From assembly GCA_963822705.1 (NCBI GenBank), contig CAWGIX010000006.1, forward strand, positions 62,001-126,000: a stretch of 64,000 nucleotides of DNA, given 5' to 3'. Of the stretch, positions 1-9,106 are shown piece by piece (the stretch's first letter is position 1; the number at the start of each line of letters is the position of its first letter). The stretch is from CAVRQM01 sp963822705. Its GTDB lineage: Bacteria; Pseudomonadota; Alphaproteobacteria; Acetobacterales; Acetobacteraceae. Under the pieces are notes generated by a model. It saw nothing but the letters and a program-made list of their open reading frames with translations. It had not been told where the DNA came from and made no database searches. The position numbers and the translations under genes are program-made.

Positions 1-23
1 CTCGTCACGGCTTGCGACCCGGC

Positions 24-480
24 CTATTCCTCGGCCCACCAATCCTGCAATTCGAAGCCCGGCGGGTCGAGCAGGATCGGCGCGCGGGTCACGACACGGG
101 TCACGATGCTGCCGTCGTCCTGCCGGTGATGATGTACGGCGGCGGGGCGGTCTGCCCGGATCATGGCTTTCCAGCTTGACGCCACTATCGATCTTCTCGG
201 TGCTCGGCGAGCGCACTCCGACCAGGATGACCGGATCGGTCACCTCCACCGCATCTGCGGGCAGAGGCGGGCCGCAGCGCACCATGCAATCCGGCTCGAA
301 CACCTCGTGCTCGACACGCAACGCCATGCCGTCCGGAAAAACCGAGCACGCCAGGCCGCCGCGGCTGACCGCCTCGAACAGCCGCCGATACACCAAGCCT
401 TTCAGCAGGGCGTGGGGTAGCCGCTCGGCGGCCTGCCCGTGCGAGCCGCAGACTACCATCGTATTGACGGCGGCGTGGTG
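24..480 (-). pseudogene. Uma2-family (DUF820) endonuclease-like gene, frameshifted and 5'-truncated
   Basis: Read on the minus strand, the first readable codons give a stretch ending in VFPDGMALRV, followed by VFEPDCMVRCG and SPSTEKIDSGVKLE, which are the conserved blocks of the Uma2/DUF820 restriction-endonuclease-like family. After KLE the frame is lost, and the typical C-terminal segment reappears in another frame (HHHRQDDGSIVTRVV ... ILLDPPG ... stop at position 24). The piece between the blocks is shorter than in the family, so there is probably a deletion as well as a shift. The usual N-terminal 40-50 residues are not visible upstream of the first Met at 459. Function of intact members is not firmly established. 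The assignment rests on motif memory only. Confidence 0.6.
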
Positions 481-606
481 AAATCTACGGCACGTTAATA
501 TTTCACCGTTGCTAAACTTTCGGATTGCGCGCTATCTTGGTGTCCGATGCACGGAGAGGCCGTCCATCTGGGGAACGGTTGCACGCGATAGTAGCTGAGG
601 GATGCC

Positions 607-1428
607 ATGCAGTTCCGATCTGTCGTATCGATTTCCGCGCTGGCGGTCCTCGCGCTAGGGGCTGAGGCGCAGGCGCAGGATGCCAGCAAGCCCACGGGAA
701 CCGTCCAGGGCAACGTCACAACCCAAGGCGGGTTGCCACTCAACGGCGTATGCGTCGTCCTCTACAACAAGAAGGTAACCAAGGAGCTGATCGATTTTGC
801 CGGTTCGGGCAGCGCCGGCACCGATGGATTTTATACGCAGGCCAATGTTCCGGTCGGGAGCTATCGCCTGCTGTTCACCAATTGCGGCGCCAACACCAAC
901 GGCCAGTCTCCGGATTTCAATTACGAAACCATATTCTATGGCGGGACCTTCGCCTGGAAGAAGTCCCCGCTCATCACTGTCAGCGCCGGCCTCACGACTG
1001 ACCTCGGTACGCAGGAAATTCCGCTCGGCGGCACCGTCTCCGGCACGGTAACGGACGCCACCACGGGACAGGGGGCTGACACGCCACCGGTCTTCGCCGT
1101 GCCGCCGCAAGGCAGTGCGTTCTTCCTCGCCTTTAGCTGGAAGGGTGTCTGCGCCAACGCGCAGGGACAGTATCAAATCCAAGGCGTGCCGGCCGGCTCG
1201 CACATCTACTTCGCTCCGAACAATTGGGGCTGCGACAACAGTCAGGGCACGTTCAACGCTGGCTTTTTCAATCAGTCGGTGAGCCACGCGGTATCGCCGC
1301 CGCCTGACGGGACGAGAACGGTCAACGGGTCGATTACCGAAACCGGCGGCACGAGTACCGCACGCGCAGCGCTGTCGTCGGCCACGCCAGGATCAGGACC
1401 CTTCAGGGTAGAGGGTGCCGGCCCATAG
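607..1428 (+). CDS. Secreted protein with two carboxypeptidase-regulatory-like beta domains
   Basis: This 273-residue protein begins with a clear Sec signal peptide (about residues 1-23, cleavage after AQAQ). The mature part has two similar units: GTVQGNVTTQGGLPLNGVCV ... GFYTQANVPVGSYRLLF (about 30-95), and GTVSGTVTDATTG ... GQYQIQGVPAGSHIYF (about 145-205). The pattern of a G-x-V-x-G strand, an inserted variable segment and a closing VPxGSY-like strand is that of carboxypeptidase D regulatory-like or prealbumin-like folds found in exported proteins. Several Cys residues (VCVVLY, TNCGAN, GVCANA, WGCDN) could form disulfides. No enzyme domain is attached. A role in surface or matrix binding is inference. 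It stands alone, with about 125 bases of AT-richer sequence upstream that probably hold its promoter. Confidence 0.6.
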   Translation: MQFRSVVSISALAVLALGAEAQAQDASKPTGTVQGNVTTQGGLPLNGVCVVLYNKKVTKELIDFAGSGSAGTDGFYTQANVPVGSYRLLFTNCGANTNGQSPDFNYETIFYGGTFAWKKSPLITVSAGLTTDLGTQEIPLGGTVSGTVTDATTGQGADTPPVFAVPPQGSAFFLAFSWKGVCANAQGQYQIQGVPAGSHIYFAPNNWGCDNSQGTFNAGFFNQSVSHAVSPPPDGTRTVNGSITETGGTSTARAALSSATPGSGPFRVEGAGP

Positions 1429-1463
1429 CGGCGCTGCGAGGCCCTCGACCTCTGGCGCGCGAT

Positions 1464-3321
1464 CTAAGCCGCTAACGGCGCCTCCGCCAGAAAACCGCCC
1501 GATTGGCGGTGCCATAATTTCGCGTACGTGCCGCCGGACGCCAGCAGGTGCGCGTGCGATCCCTGCTCGACGATGCGGCCGTGATCGAGCACGATCAGCC
1601 GGTCCATGCGGGCGATGGTGGACAGGCGGTGCGCGATCGCCAGCACCGTGCGCCCGCGCATCAGCCGCTCCAGACTTTTCTGGATCGCCGCCTCCACCTC
1701 GGAATCCAATGCCGAGGTGGCCTCGTCCAGCACCAGGATCGGCGCGTCCTTCAAGATCACGCGGGCGATGGCGATGCGCTGCCGCTGGCCGCCCGACAGT
1801 TTCACCCCGCGCTCGCCCACATGCGCGTCGAATCCGAAGCGCCCGTGCCAGTCTTCCAACGTCTCGATGAAATCCAGCGCCTCCGCCTGCCGCGCCGCCT
1901 CGATCACCTCCGCCTCGCTGGCGGTGGGGCGGCCATAGCGGATGTTGTCGCGGATCGACCGATGCAGCAGCGAGGTGTCCTGGGTCACCACGGCGATGTG
2001 CTGGCGCAAACTCTCCTGGGTCACGCGGCCGAGGTCCTGCCCGTCGACAAGAATCCGGCCACCCTCGGGCGCGTAGAAACCCAGCAGCAGGTTCACCAGG
2101 GTGGATTTTCCCGCGCCCGAGGCGCCCACCAGTCCCACCCGCTCGCCCGGCGGCGACCTCGAGCGACAACTCGTGCAGCACGCCGCGCTCGGTGCCGTAG
2201 CCGAAACTCACCCGGTCGAACCGGATTTTGCCCCGCCGCACTGCCAGCGGCACGGCGTCCGGCGCATCCGGGTGCTGGCGCGCCACCGCCACCGAGCGCA
2301 TGGCGTCCTGCACCATGCCGACGTTCTCGAAAATGCCGGTGACGTTCTGGGCCACCCATCCGGCCATCTGCGAAATCTGCCAGGCCAGCGGCAGCGCCAT
2401 GGCGACCGTGCCCACCGCCACGCGCCCGTGCAGCCACAGCGTGACCGCGATCGCGCCGATCGCGGCGACATGGAGCGCGTTCAGCATCGCCAAGGTCACG
2501 GTAAAGCCCGTGGTCAGGCGCAACTGGCGCCGAAATGCCGCGGTATGCTCGTCCACCGACTCGCGTACGAACTGGTCCTCATCCGCCGCCCTGGCGAACA
2601 ATTTGACGGTGAGAATGTTGGTGTAGGAATCCACGATCCGCCCGGTCAGCGTCGAGCGCACTTCCGCCACCGCCCGCGAACGCTCGCGCATGCGCGGCAC
2701 GACGGTGCGCAGCAGCGTGATGTAGCCGCCGAACCAGACCGCGGTCGGAATCGCCAGCAGCCAGTCGACGCTGGCCAGCACGGTGATGGCGCTGGTGCCG
2801 TAGACCAGGATGTACCAGACCGCGTTGGTGGCGCTGATCACGCTTTCCCGCAGCGACGGCCCCACCTGCATCACCCGCGCCGCGATTCTCCCGGCAAAGT
2901 CGTTTTGAAAGAACGTCCAGCTCTGGCGCACGACGTGCCAGTGCGCCTGCCAGCGGATCAAATTCATCAGGTTGGCGGCGATGCCCTGGTTGGTGATCAG
3001 GTTCTGCGCCAGCAGCGCCGCCGGCCGCAGCACCAGCAGCACCGCGGCCATGCCGGCCAGCTGCCACCCCGCCTCGGCCAGAAGGCGCGCCGGCGTGTGC
3101 GTCGTCACCAGGGTCACCACGCGGCCGAACAGCACCGGCACCACGCTGTCCAGCACCGCCACCACGAATCCGACGCAGAACAGTGCCACCACCAGCCCAC
3201 GCGCCTGACGCACATAGTGCCAATAGAAGCGCAGCAGCGCCCGGGATTGGGCAAGCACGGGCGGGGCTGCGTCCGGCGGAATTTCCGTCGGAGTGAGCAG
3301 GCGTTCAAAGAAGCGGAGCAT
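1464..3321 (-). CDS. ABC exporter, fused TMD-NBD subfamily B half-transporter (one frameshift)
   Basis: The N-terminal about 390 residues form a six-helix ABC exporter membrane domain, followed by a nucleotide-binding domain with Walker A GASGAGKST, the signature LSGGQRQRIAIAR, Walker B ILVLDEATSALD and the switch His in AIAHRLST. Length of about 619 residues is normal for MsbA/MdlB-type half-transporters that work as dimers. The start at 3321 gives MLRFFERLLTP, a typical short cytoplasmic leader. The coding frame breaks at about 2146-2150 within a CCC run where CC restores the frame, just before Walker A (expected LSLEVAAGERVGLVGAS). This looks like a single-base insertion in the assembly. 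Substrate cannot be told from the sequence; lipid or drug export are both possible. It is transcribed away from the dehydratase gene at 3391. Confidence 0.8.
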
Positions 3322-3390
3322 GTCAGCCTGTGTGGCGATTGACACGACCCGGTCAAGCCCGGAGCATGTTTTTAACGGTGCGCAGCAGGC

Positions 3391-4374
3391 ATGATCCCAC
3401 AACAGCTTCCGACTCACGCCGATGTTTTGCAGGCCGCCACGCGCATCGCGCCGCACGTCGTGCGCACGCCGATGCTGCGCAACGCGCGCCTGGACGCGCT
3501 GACCGGCGGCACGATTCTGATAAAGCCCGAGCCGCTCCAAAAAACCGGCAGTTTCAAGCTGCGTGGCGCCACCAACGCGATCCGGCAACTCGACCAGGCC
3601 GCCTTGGCCCGGGGCGTGGTGGCGCACTCCTCCGGCAATCACGGCCAGGCGGTGGCCTGTGCCGCGGCGGCGGTCGGGGCCCGCGCCACGATCTTCATGC
3701 CCGAGGATGCGCCGCGGGCGAAAGTCGACGGCACCCTCGGCTGGGGTGCGGAAATCGTCCGCTACGACCGTCTGCGCGACGACCGCGCGGCGATGACCCG
3801 CGCTTTCGCCGAGCGCACCGGCGCGGCACTGGTCCCCCCCTTCGATCACCCGCACGTCATCGCGGGCCAGGGCACTTCGGCCCTGGAGCTGTGCCAGGAT
3901 GCCGCCACGGCGGGGCTGGCGATGGACGCGCTGCTCGTGTGCACCGGCGGCGGCGGCCTTATCGCCGGCTGCGCCCTGGCGCTCGAAGAGGTGTCAAACG
4001 CAACCGCCATCTGGGCTGTGGAGCCGCAGGGGTGGGACGACACCACCCGGTCGCTGGCCTCGGGCCACCGCGAGACCAACCCGCCGGGCGGCTCCCTCCT
4101 GTGCGACTCGCTGCTCTCGCCGCAACCCGGGGAGCTCACCTTCGCCGTGAACCGCCGGCGATTGGCTGGCGGCCTGGTGGTGACCGATGCCGAGGTGCTC
4201 GCCGCCATGGCGTTCGCCTATGCGCACTTGAAGGTGGTCGTGGAGCCCGGCGGCGCGGTGGCGCTCGCTGCCCTGCTGGCGGGCAAATTCGCGGCGGCGG
4301 GCCGGGTGGTCGGCTGCGTGTTGAGCGGCGGCAACGTCGATGCCGCGACGTTCGCCCGCGCGCTGCCGGCTTAG
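3391..4374 (+). CDS. PLP-dependent threonine/serine dehydratase-like enzyme
   Basis: A 327-residue fold-type II PLP enzyme. The Schiff-base lysine sits in TGSFKLRGA (Lys56), the substrate loop is SSGNHGQAVA, and the phosphate-binding glycine loop is CTGGGGLIAG (about 188-197). There is no C-terminal ACT regulatory domain, so it resembles catabolic threonine dehydratase, serine racemase or threo-3-hydroxyaspartate ammonia-lyase more than feedback-regulated biosynthetic IlvA. These enzymes deaminate a beta-hydroxy amino acid to a keto acid and ammonia. The exact substrate is not determined by these motifs. The gene is monocistronic and diverges from the ABC exporter. A cobalamin riboswitch and receptor gene follow but have no obvious link to it. 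Confidence 0.82.
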   Translation: MIPQQLPTHADVLQAATRIAPHVVRTPMLRNARLDALTGGTILIKPEPLQKTGSFKLRGATNAIRQLDQAALARGVVAHSSGNHGQAVACAAAAVGARATIFMPEDAPRAKVDGTLGWGAEIVRYDRLRDDRAAMTRAFAERTGAALVPPFDHPHVIAGQGTSALELCQDAATAGLAMDALLVCTGGGGLIAGCALALEEVSNATAIWAVEPQGWDDTTRSLASGHRETNPPGGSLLCDSLLSPQPGELTFAVNRRRLAGGLVVTDAEVLAAMAFAYAHLKVVVEPGGAVALAALLAGKFAAAGRVVGCVLSGGNVDAATFARALPA

Positions 4375-4489
4375 CAGGACATAAGTTCGGCGGGATCACG
4401 ATACCGCCGAAGGCGGCGAGGTTTCCGACCAGGGCTCTCGGGCCGAACCCCGCACTCATGGACAACTGGTTTGCCGTCGTTTAGAACCG

Positions 4490-4660
4490 GTTGCAGACGC
4501 CGGTGGCCCGCACGGGCTTTCGGGAACGCGAAAAAACCGCGGCTGCCCCCGCAACTGTAGGCGGCGAGCTTCTGCCACGATGCCATTGGTCCGCTCCGGA
4601 CCGAGAAGGCGGCAGGAGCGATGACCCGCCAGCCAGGAGACCGGCCGGCGTCGAGACTGC
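4490..4660 (+). promoter_or_regulatory. Cobalamin (adenosylcobalamin) riboswitch
   Basis: The leader of the receptor gene carries the ordered conserved blocks of the B12 riboswitch: CGGGAA and a short A run, then GCGGCTGCCCCCGCAACTGTA (the B12 box core begins at about 4549), a GAGCTTCTGCCA-like segment, GAGAAGGC, and finally the box GACCCGCCAGCCAGGAGACC at about 4623-4642. This order and the CCCGCAACTGT and AGCCAGGAGACC signatures are diagnostic. It lies about 110 bases upstream of the TonB receptor start on the same strand. By family knowledge, ligand binding would repress receptor synthesis when B12 is plentiful. Boundaries are approximate. Confidence 0.92.
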
Positions 4661-4771
4661 ACGCGCGTGTCCGGGCGGGGTGTATCGGGCGCAAGGGGAG
4701 GAAGACCCCAGCGGCATTCGCCTGTTTGTTCCGCGACCGCATGCCGGTCGCGACTGACCGGAGTGCCCGCC

Positions 4772-6745
4772 ATGCGACCTTTCTGGTTCGCAACTTTTCT
4801 GCTTCCTTCAGCCGCGCTGGCGCAGGAGCCGCCCGCGCCCATGGCGCAACTGCCCGACATTGTGGTGACCGCGACGCGCGTGCCCACGCTGGTGCAAAGC
4901 ATTCCGGCCGGCGTGACCGTGATCGACCGCGCCACCATAGACCAGCGCGGCTATACCACCCTGGTGGAGGCACTGTCCGCGGTGCCGGGTCTGCGCGTGG
5001 TGCAGTCGGGCGGGCAGGGCGGCAACGCCAGCGTGTTCATTCGCGGCACCAACAGCAACCACGTCCTGGTGCTGCGCGACGGCGTGCCGATGAACGATCC
5101 TTCCGATCCCAACGGCGCATACAATTTCGGCGTCGATACGCTGGAAGACATCGAGCGCATCGAGGTGGTGCGCGGGCCGATGTCGAGCCTGTACGGCTCG
5201 GGGGCGATCGGCGGCGTGATCAACCTGATCACCCGCACCGGCTCCGGCGCGCCGCACGGCACGGTCACCGCCGCGGGCGGATATCCGCGCCAGGATCTGT
5301 TCGCCGGCACGCTGTCCGGCAAATCGGGACAATTCGACTACAATCTGGACGCGGAGAACCAGTCGCAGGAGGGCAGCGACACCACGCCGAAGCGCGAAAG
5401 CGTCTATAACGGTGCGCGCAACGGCTATCGCAGCTATCTCGGCTCGATCGAACTCGGCTACACTCCCATCGAGGGCACGCGGTTTTCCGCGCTGCTGCGC
5501 GGACGCGAAAGCACGTTTGGACTGGATGAGCTGGGGTTCCCTGCCTACGACGCGCACGACTATACCGGCCGCGACAACAGCGCATTCGGCCGGCTCGGCG
5601 CCACCACGACCTTGTTCGGCGGCGCCTGGGAAAGCGGGCTGTTTCTGTCGCGCGGCATTTTCGACCGCCACTACGTCGAGCCGCTCGAACCGGCGGACCC
5701 GAACCAGGCATTCGGGGACAGCCGCTACCATGGCGCCCGCACCGACCTGCAGTGGAACAACACGGTGCACCTGCCCGACTTCGCGTGGTCGCGCGAGACC
5801 AGCATCCTGTTCGGCTACGAGCACATCGCCAACTCTTCGCGCTCGCGGCTCGACACATCGTCGGGCGGCTTCCCGTACATGGCCACGGTCGACGCCAGCG
5901 ACCACAGCGATGCCGGCCATGCCGGGCTGCAGACGACGCTGCTGCGCCGCCTCACCGTAACCGCTGACATACGCTACGAAGGCGCGCGCTACGGCGGCGA
6001 CGCGTTCACCTATCGGTTCGGCGGCGTGTTGGCCGTGCCGGAAATTTTTGGCCGCGTGAAAGCCGCCTACGGCACCGCATTCGAGGCGCCCTCGCTGTTC
6101 GACCTGTTCGGCGTGGACAGCACCGGCTATGTCGGCAACCCGAACCTGAAACCGGAGCGCAGCCGCGGCTGGGAACTGGGAGTCGGTTTCGATCTGCCGG
6201 CATTCTCGCGGCCGAACGGGATCGGCATCGACGTGACCTATTTTGACAACCGCATCCACGACCTGATCGAATTCTCCGAGGCGGCGGACTTCCTGTCGTC
6301 GACCGAAATCAACGTCGCCCGCGCGCGCACCCATGGGGTGGAAAGCAGCCTCACGCTGCGACCCGCCGCCTGGCTGCAGGCGACCGGCACATGGACCTAC
6401 ACGGAAGCCCGCGATCTCGATACCGGTGCGCAACTGCTGCGACGCCCGCGCAACCAGTTGAGCCTGGACGTCACGGCGACGCCGTATCCCGGCCTGCGGA
6501 TCACGCCGGAGCTGCTGTATACGAGCCGTTTTGCCGACTACCTGATCGACAACGACGGATTCGAAGGGCCGATCGGGCCGGTGCGCGAGGGCACCGTGTT
6601 CAATCTGACGGTGACATACAACGTGCGGCCGAAACTGCAGCTGTTCGCGGACGCCAAGAATCTTGGCGGCAGCCGCTTCGAGCCGGCCAGCGGGTTCCAG
6701 CTTCCCGGACCGTCGTTCCTGGCCGGGGTCCGGGCCGGATTCTGA
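4772..6745 (+). CDS. btuB: TonB-dependent outer-membrane receptor, BtuB-like vitamin B12 transporter
   Basis: A 657-residue protein with a Sec signal peptide (MRPFWFATFLLPSAALAQ), a TonB box (PDIVVTATRVP), an N-terminal plug domain (for example FIRGTNSNHVLVLRDG and VVRGPMSSLYGSGAIGGVIN) and a long beta-barrel ending in an aromatic residue (RAGF), as outer-membrane barrels do. The start at 4772 is chosen because it places the signal peptide at the N-terminus and follows the riboswitch; the open frame extends further upstream into the riboswitch, which cannot be coding. Length matches BtuB (about 600-650). The upstream cobalamin riboswitch is what specifies cobalamin or a related corrinoid as ligand. 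No B12 ABC importer or biosynthesis gene is adjacent. Confidence 0.9.
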   Translation: MRPFWFATFLLPSAALAQEPPAPMAQLPDIVVTATRVPTLVQSIPAGVTVIDRATIDQRGYTTLVEALSAVPGLRVVQSGGQGGNASVFIRGTNSNHVLVLRDGVPMNDPSDPNGAYNFGVDTLEDIERIEVVRGPMSSLYGSGAIGGVINLITRTGSGAPHGTVTAAGGYPRQDLFAGTLSGKSGQFDYNLDAENQSQEGSDTTPKRESVYNGARNGYRSYLGSIELGYTPIEGTRFSALLRGRESTFGLDELGFPAYDAHDYTGRDNSAFGRLGATTTLFGGAWESGLFLSRGIFDRHYVEPLEPADPNQAFGDSRYHGARTDLQWNNTVHLPDFAWSRETSILFGYEHIANSSRSRLDTSSGGFPYMATVDASDHSDAGHAGLQTTLLRRLTVTADIRYEGARYGGDAFTYRFGGVLAVPEIFGRVKAAYGTAFEAPSLFDLFGVDSTGYVGNPNLKPERSRGWELGVGFDLPAFSRPNGIGIDVTYFDNRIHDLIEFSEAADFLSSTEINVARARTHGVESSLTLRPAAWLQATGTWTYTEARDLDTGAQLLRRPRNQLSLDVTATPYPGLRITPELLYTSRFADYLIDNDGFEGPIGPVREGTVFNLTVTYNVRPKLQLFADAKNLGGSRFEPASGFQLPGPSFLAGVRAGF

Positions 6746-6779
6746 GCGATGCGAACGCAGACTCGCTCGCGATCCGGAT

Positions 6780-8031
6780 TCAGGTCGGCATAGCGTCGTC
6801 GAAAACTTGCAGAAACGCGCGCGCCTTGTAGGACCAGTCAGCCACGCGAGACGTCTCCAGTCCGTTCGATCGCAGCGTCTCCCGAAGGGCGGGATCGTGG
6901 CGCAGCTCGGCCATTGCGCTGGCAATCGCGTCGACCGAATGCCCGTCCACCAACAGCCCGTTGACCCGGTCGCGAACGGCGTCCGTACTGCCCCCGTCAA
7001 GCCCGGCAATGACCGGCAGTCCGCATGCATTGGCTTCAAGAAATACCAGCCCAAAGCCCTCCGTGTCGCCGTTCGGCAAGCGCCGATTCGGCATCACGAA
7101 CACATCGCCAAGAGCGTAATGGTCAATCAGCTGGTCGTCAGGGACCGCGCCGGCGAATATCACCTGGTCGGTGATGGCAAGCTCGGCCGCGATGCGCTCC
7201 AGCTCCGGCTGGAAGGGTCCTTCGCCAACGATCAGAAACCGGCTCTCCGGCTCGTCCTTCAAAATGCGTGCGAATGCGCAGAGGGCGTGATCGACACCCT
7301 TCTTTTGCAGCAGCCGGCAGACGGAGATGAAGACGAACTCCTCATGCAGGCCGTATCGCGCGGCAAGGTTCTCTCGTCTCGGCACCGGCCGGAAGCGTTG
7401 CGTGTCAACGCCGTTCTCGATCAGCTGGATTCGTCCTGCCGCATCTTCGCCCAGCAGGCCTTCCGTCGCCGCGGCGGTGAAGTGACTGACTACGAAAATC
7501 CGCTGTGCGTGCAGCAGCGCGCGCCGCCGCCGCCGTAGGTCCGCATCGTACTCATCGAGGGTCGTGATCTCCTCGCCATGTACGTAGACGGCGCGCACCA
7601 TGCGCGGGAACAGCCGAGCCACGTTCAAGATCCAGGAGCTGGCAACGAGTTCGCCTATACAGACGCCCGCGATATCGCCCCGGCTGACCCGGCGGATCAA
7701 CGCGATAAGAACCCGAACTCGGATCGTGGCATCGAGAGCGCGGAAGCCGAGCTTCCCCAGCAGGCTTCGCGGCTGCTTTCCGAACACGGTGACGAAGCAG
7801 GCCGAGACGAACGATCTCATATGGCGCCAGCCGGTCATGCTCGCGCCAGCCGATCAGCGGCAGCCCGTTTGAATAGCTCAATTTTGGCGCCATCAGCACG
7901 AGCCGTCCATTCGCCCGACGTGCCAAATTGTCGTAGACGATGGCGGACCCACCACGTACCGGGGGCAAGTTGTTGGTTATCAGCAGGACCTTGCGTCCGG
8001 ACCCAGCCAGTTTCGGGGATAGGTCAGGCAT
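6780..8031 (-). CDS. Glycosyltransferase family 4 (one frameshift)
   Basis: Two overlapping fragments make one GT4-type glycosyltransferase of about 416 residues. The N-terminal piece carries the donor-side glycine loop (LPPVRGGSAIVYDNLARR); the C-terminal piece carries FISVCRLLQKKGVD, the GEGPFQPEL turn and the E-x7-E-like element EGFGLVFLEANACGLPVIAG. The frame change is within about 7740-7830, net +1. The start at 8031 (MPDLSPKL) overlaps the stop of the upstream deacetylase homologue by eight bases, so the two are translationally coupled. Family members transfer a nucleotide-activated sugar with retention of configuration in polysaccharide assembly on the cytoplasmic side. The sugar is not predictable. 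Confidence 0.82.
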
Positions 8032-9106
8032 CGCCCAGTATGGCAGCCAATTCCGTCGGGTGTACAAATCTCACGCCGAAGCGGCCAGTGAGTTCGTCCA
8101 TGATGGCGGACAGACGGTCGTAGAAGAGATGCAGGTCCGAGAGGGAGCGGACATAAGGGTTGTGTCCAACGCTGAGGGAAGAGCTGTGCAAGCTGAGAAC
8201 CAGCACGCTCCGGCCATCTGTCACGAGGCGGCGCGCGAGGCGGCGCATGGCGTAGAAGTCGTTGCCTTCCGGCGAGAGCGTGATGCGTTCGGCGCAGCGC
8301 GACCAGGCAAGCAGCGCATGCAGGCGGTAGCGGCGGAAGCGGGGTGAAGAGAGCAGCTGCTGGGCGTGCATGCTCACCCGGCCTCCCCAGCCAACTATGC
8401 TGCGGCAGAGTGGAAGCTCAAGCAGGCGCCGCTGTGTTCCGAACCAGAACGGCTGATAATCAAACGTGCTGAAGTCGGGTCCATGTTCGGACGCGAACGA
8501 GGTGCGTGGGGCCAGGCTGGTGTCGACCACAAAGCCATTTCGTTCGAGGAGGTCCGGCGTGCCGCGCCCAAGTCCGTAGCGACCGGCCTTGAACACCAGC
8601 GGATTCTGTCCGAACCGTTGCTGAAAAAGCGATATGAGCTCGTGCAGCTTGCGTTCTTCCAGGCCGGGATCGAGGTTTGTGGCAAAGGAGTGGCGGACCC
8701 CTGCGGACCCCTCGAACGGAGGCGTCACCCAGGTATGGAGCTGCACCCCGAGCACGCATTCGCCTCGTTCGAGACGAAGCCGCAGGGTTGCGACGGCGGT
8801 GTCGTCCTGCAGCACCGGATAGGTCACAAGATAGGCGGGGACCGCACCGTACGCCGCCACGATCCGATGCAGGTCGCCGAGCCGATGCATCGCCTGCACG
8901 GAATGGGACACCCCAACGATCGGCAGCAGCCAATCAAAATCCTCCTCGGCGTCGATGATCAGGCTGCAAAGGCGCTGTGAGGCGAGCACAGGACGCGCAT
9001 TGACGAAGCCCATTTCGGCCAGGGTCGGCTGCTCCACACGGTTCCTACTGCCGCTGTCGGGCGTCGCGACGCGTCCGTGTATCCAGCGCGCCTCCTGGCT
9101 CGCCAT
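8024..9106 (-). CDS. WalW-type polysaccharide deacetylase-like protein
   Basis: A 360-residue cytosolic-looking protein with the opening motif LIIDAEEDFDW, typical of WalW-like members of the NodB-fold (polysaccharide deacetylase) superfamily. It also has the later conserved stretches QLHTWVTPPF, FKAGRYGLG, and a C-terminal SLHSSSL segment with the His expected near the end of the barrel. The first Asp pair plus downstream His residues would be the metal site, by analogy; whether it deacetylates a sugar is inference. It is the middle gene of a run in which the WsaF-like transferase stops one base before the start codon here, and this gene overlaps the next glycosyltransferase, so the three are co-translated. 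A role in trimming or modifying a surface glycan fits. Confidence 0.68.
   Translation of the reverse strand: MASQEARWIHGRVATPDSGSRNRVEQPTLAEMGFVNARPVLASQRLCSLIIDAEEDFDWLLPIVGVSHSVQAMHRLGDLHRIVAAYGAVPAYLVTYPVLQDDTAVATLRLRLERGECVLGVQLHTWVTPPFEGSAGVRHSFATNLDPGLEERKLHELISLFQQRFGQNPLVFKAGRYGLGRGTPDLLERNGFVVDTSLAPRTSFASEHGPDFSTFDYQPFWFGTQRRLLELPLCRSIVGWGGRVSMHAQQLLSSPRFRRYRLHALLAWSRCAERITLSPEGNDFYAMRRLARRLVTDGRSVLVLSLHSSSLSVGHNPYVRSLSDLHLFYDRLSAIMDELTGRFGVRFVHPTELAAILGDA

Noticed and set aside
4371..4973. Minus-strand open frames over the riboswitch
   Set aside because: The region is explained by the cobalamin riboswitch; the peptides have no family resemblance.
4808..7054. 748-codon minus-strand frame opposite the TonB receptor gene
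   Set aside because: Same reason: an antisense shadow of a receptor with signal peptide, TonB box and plug motifs on the plus strand.
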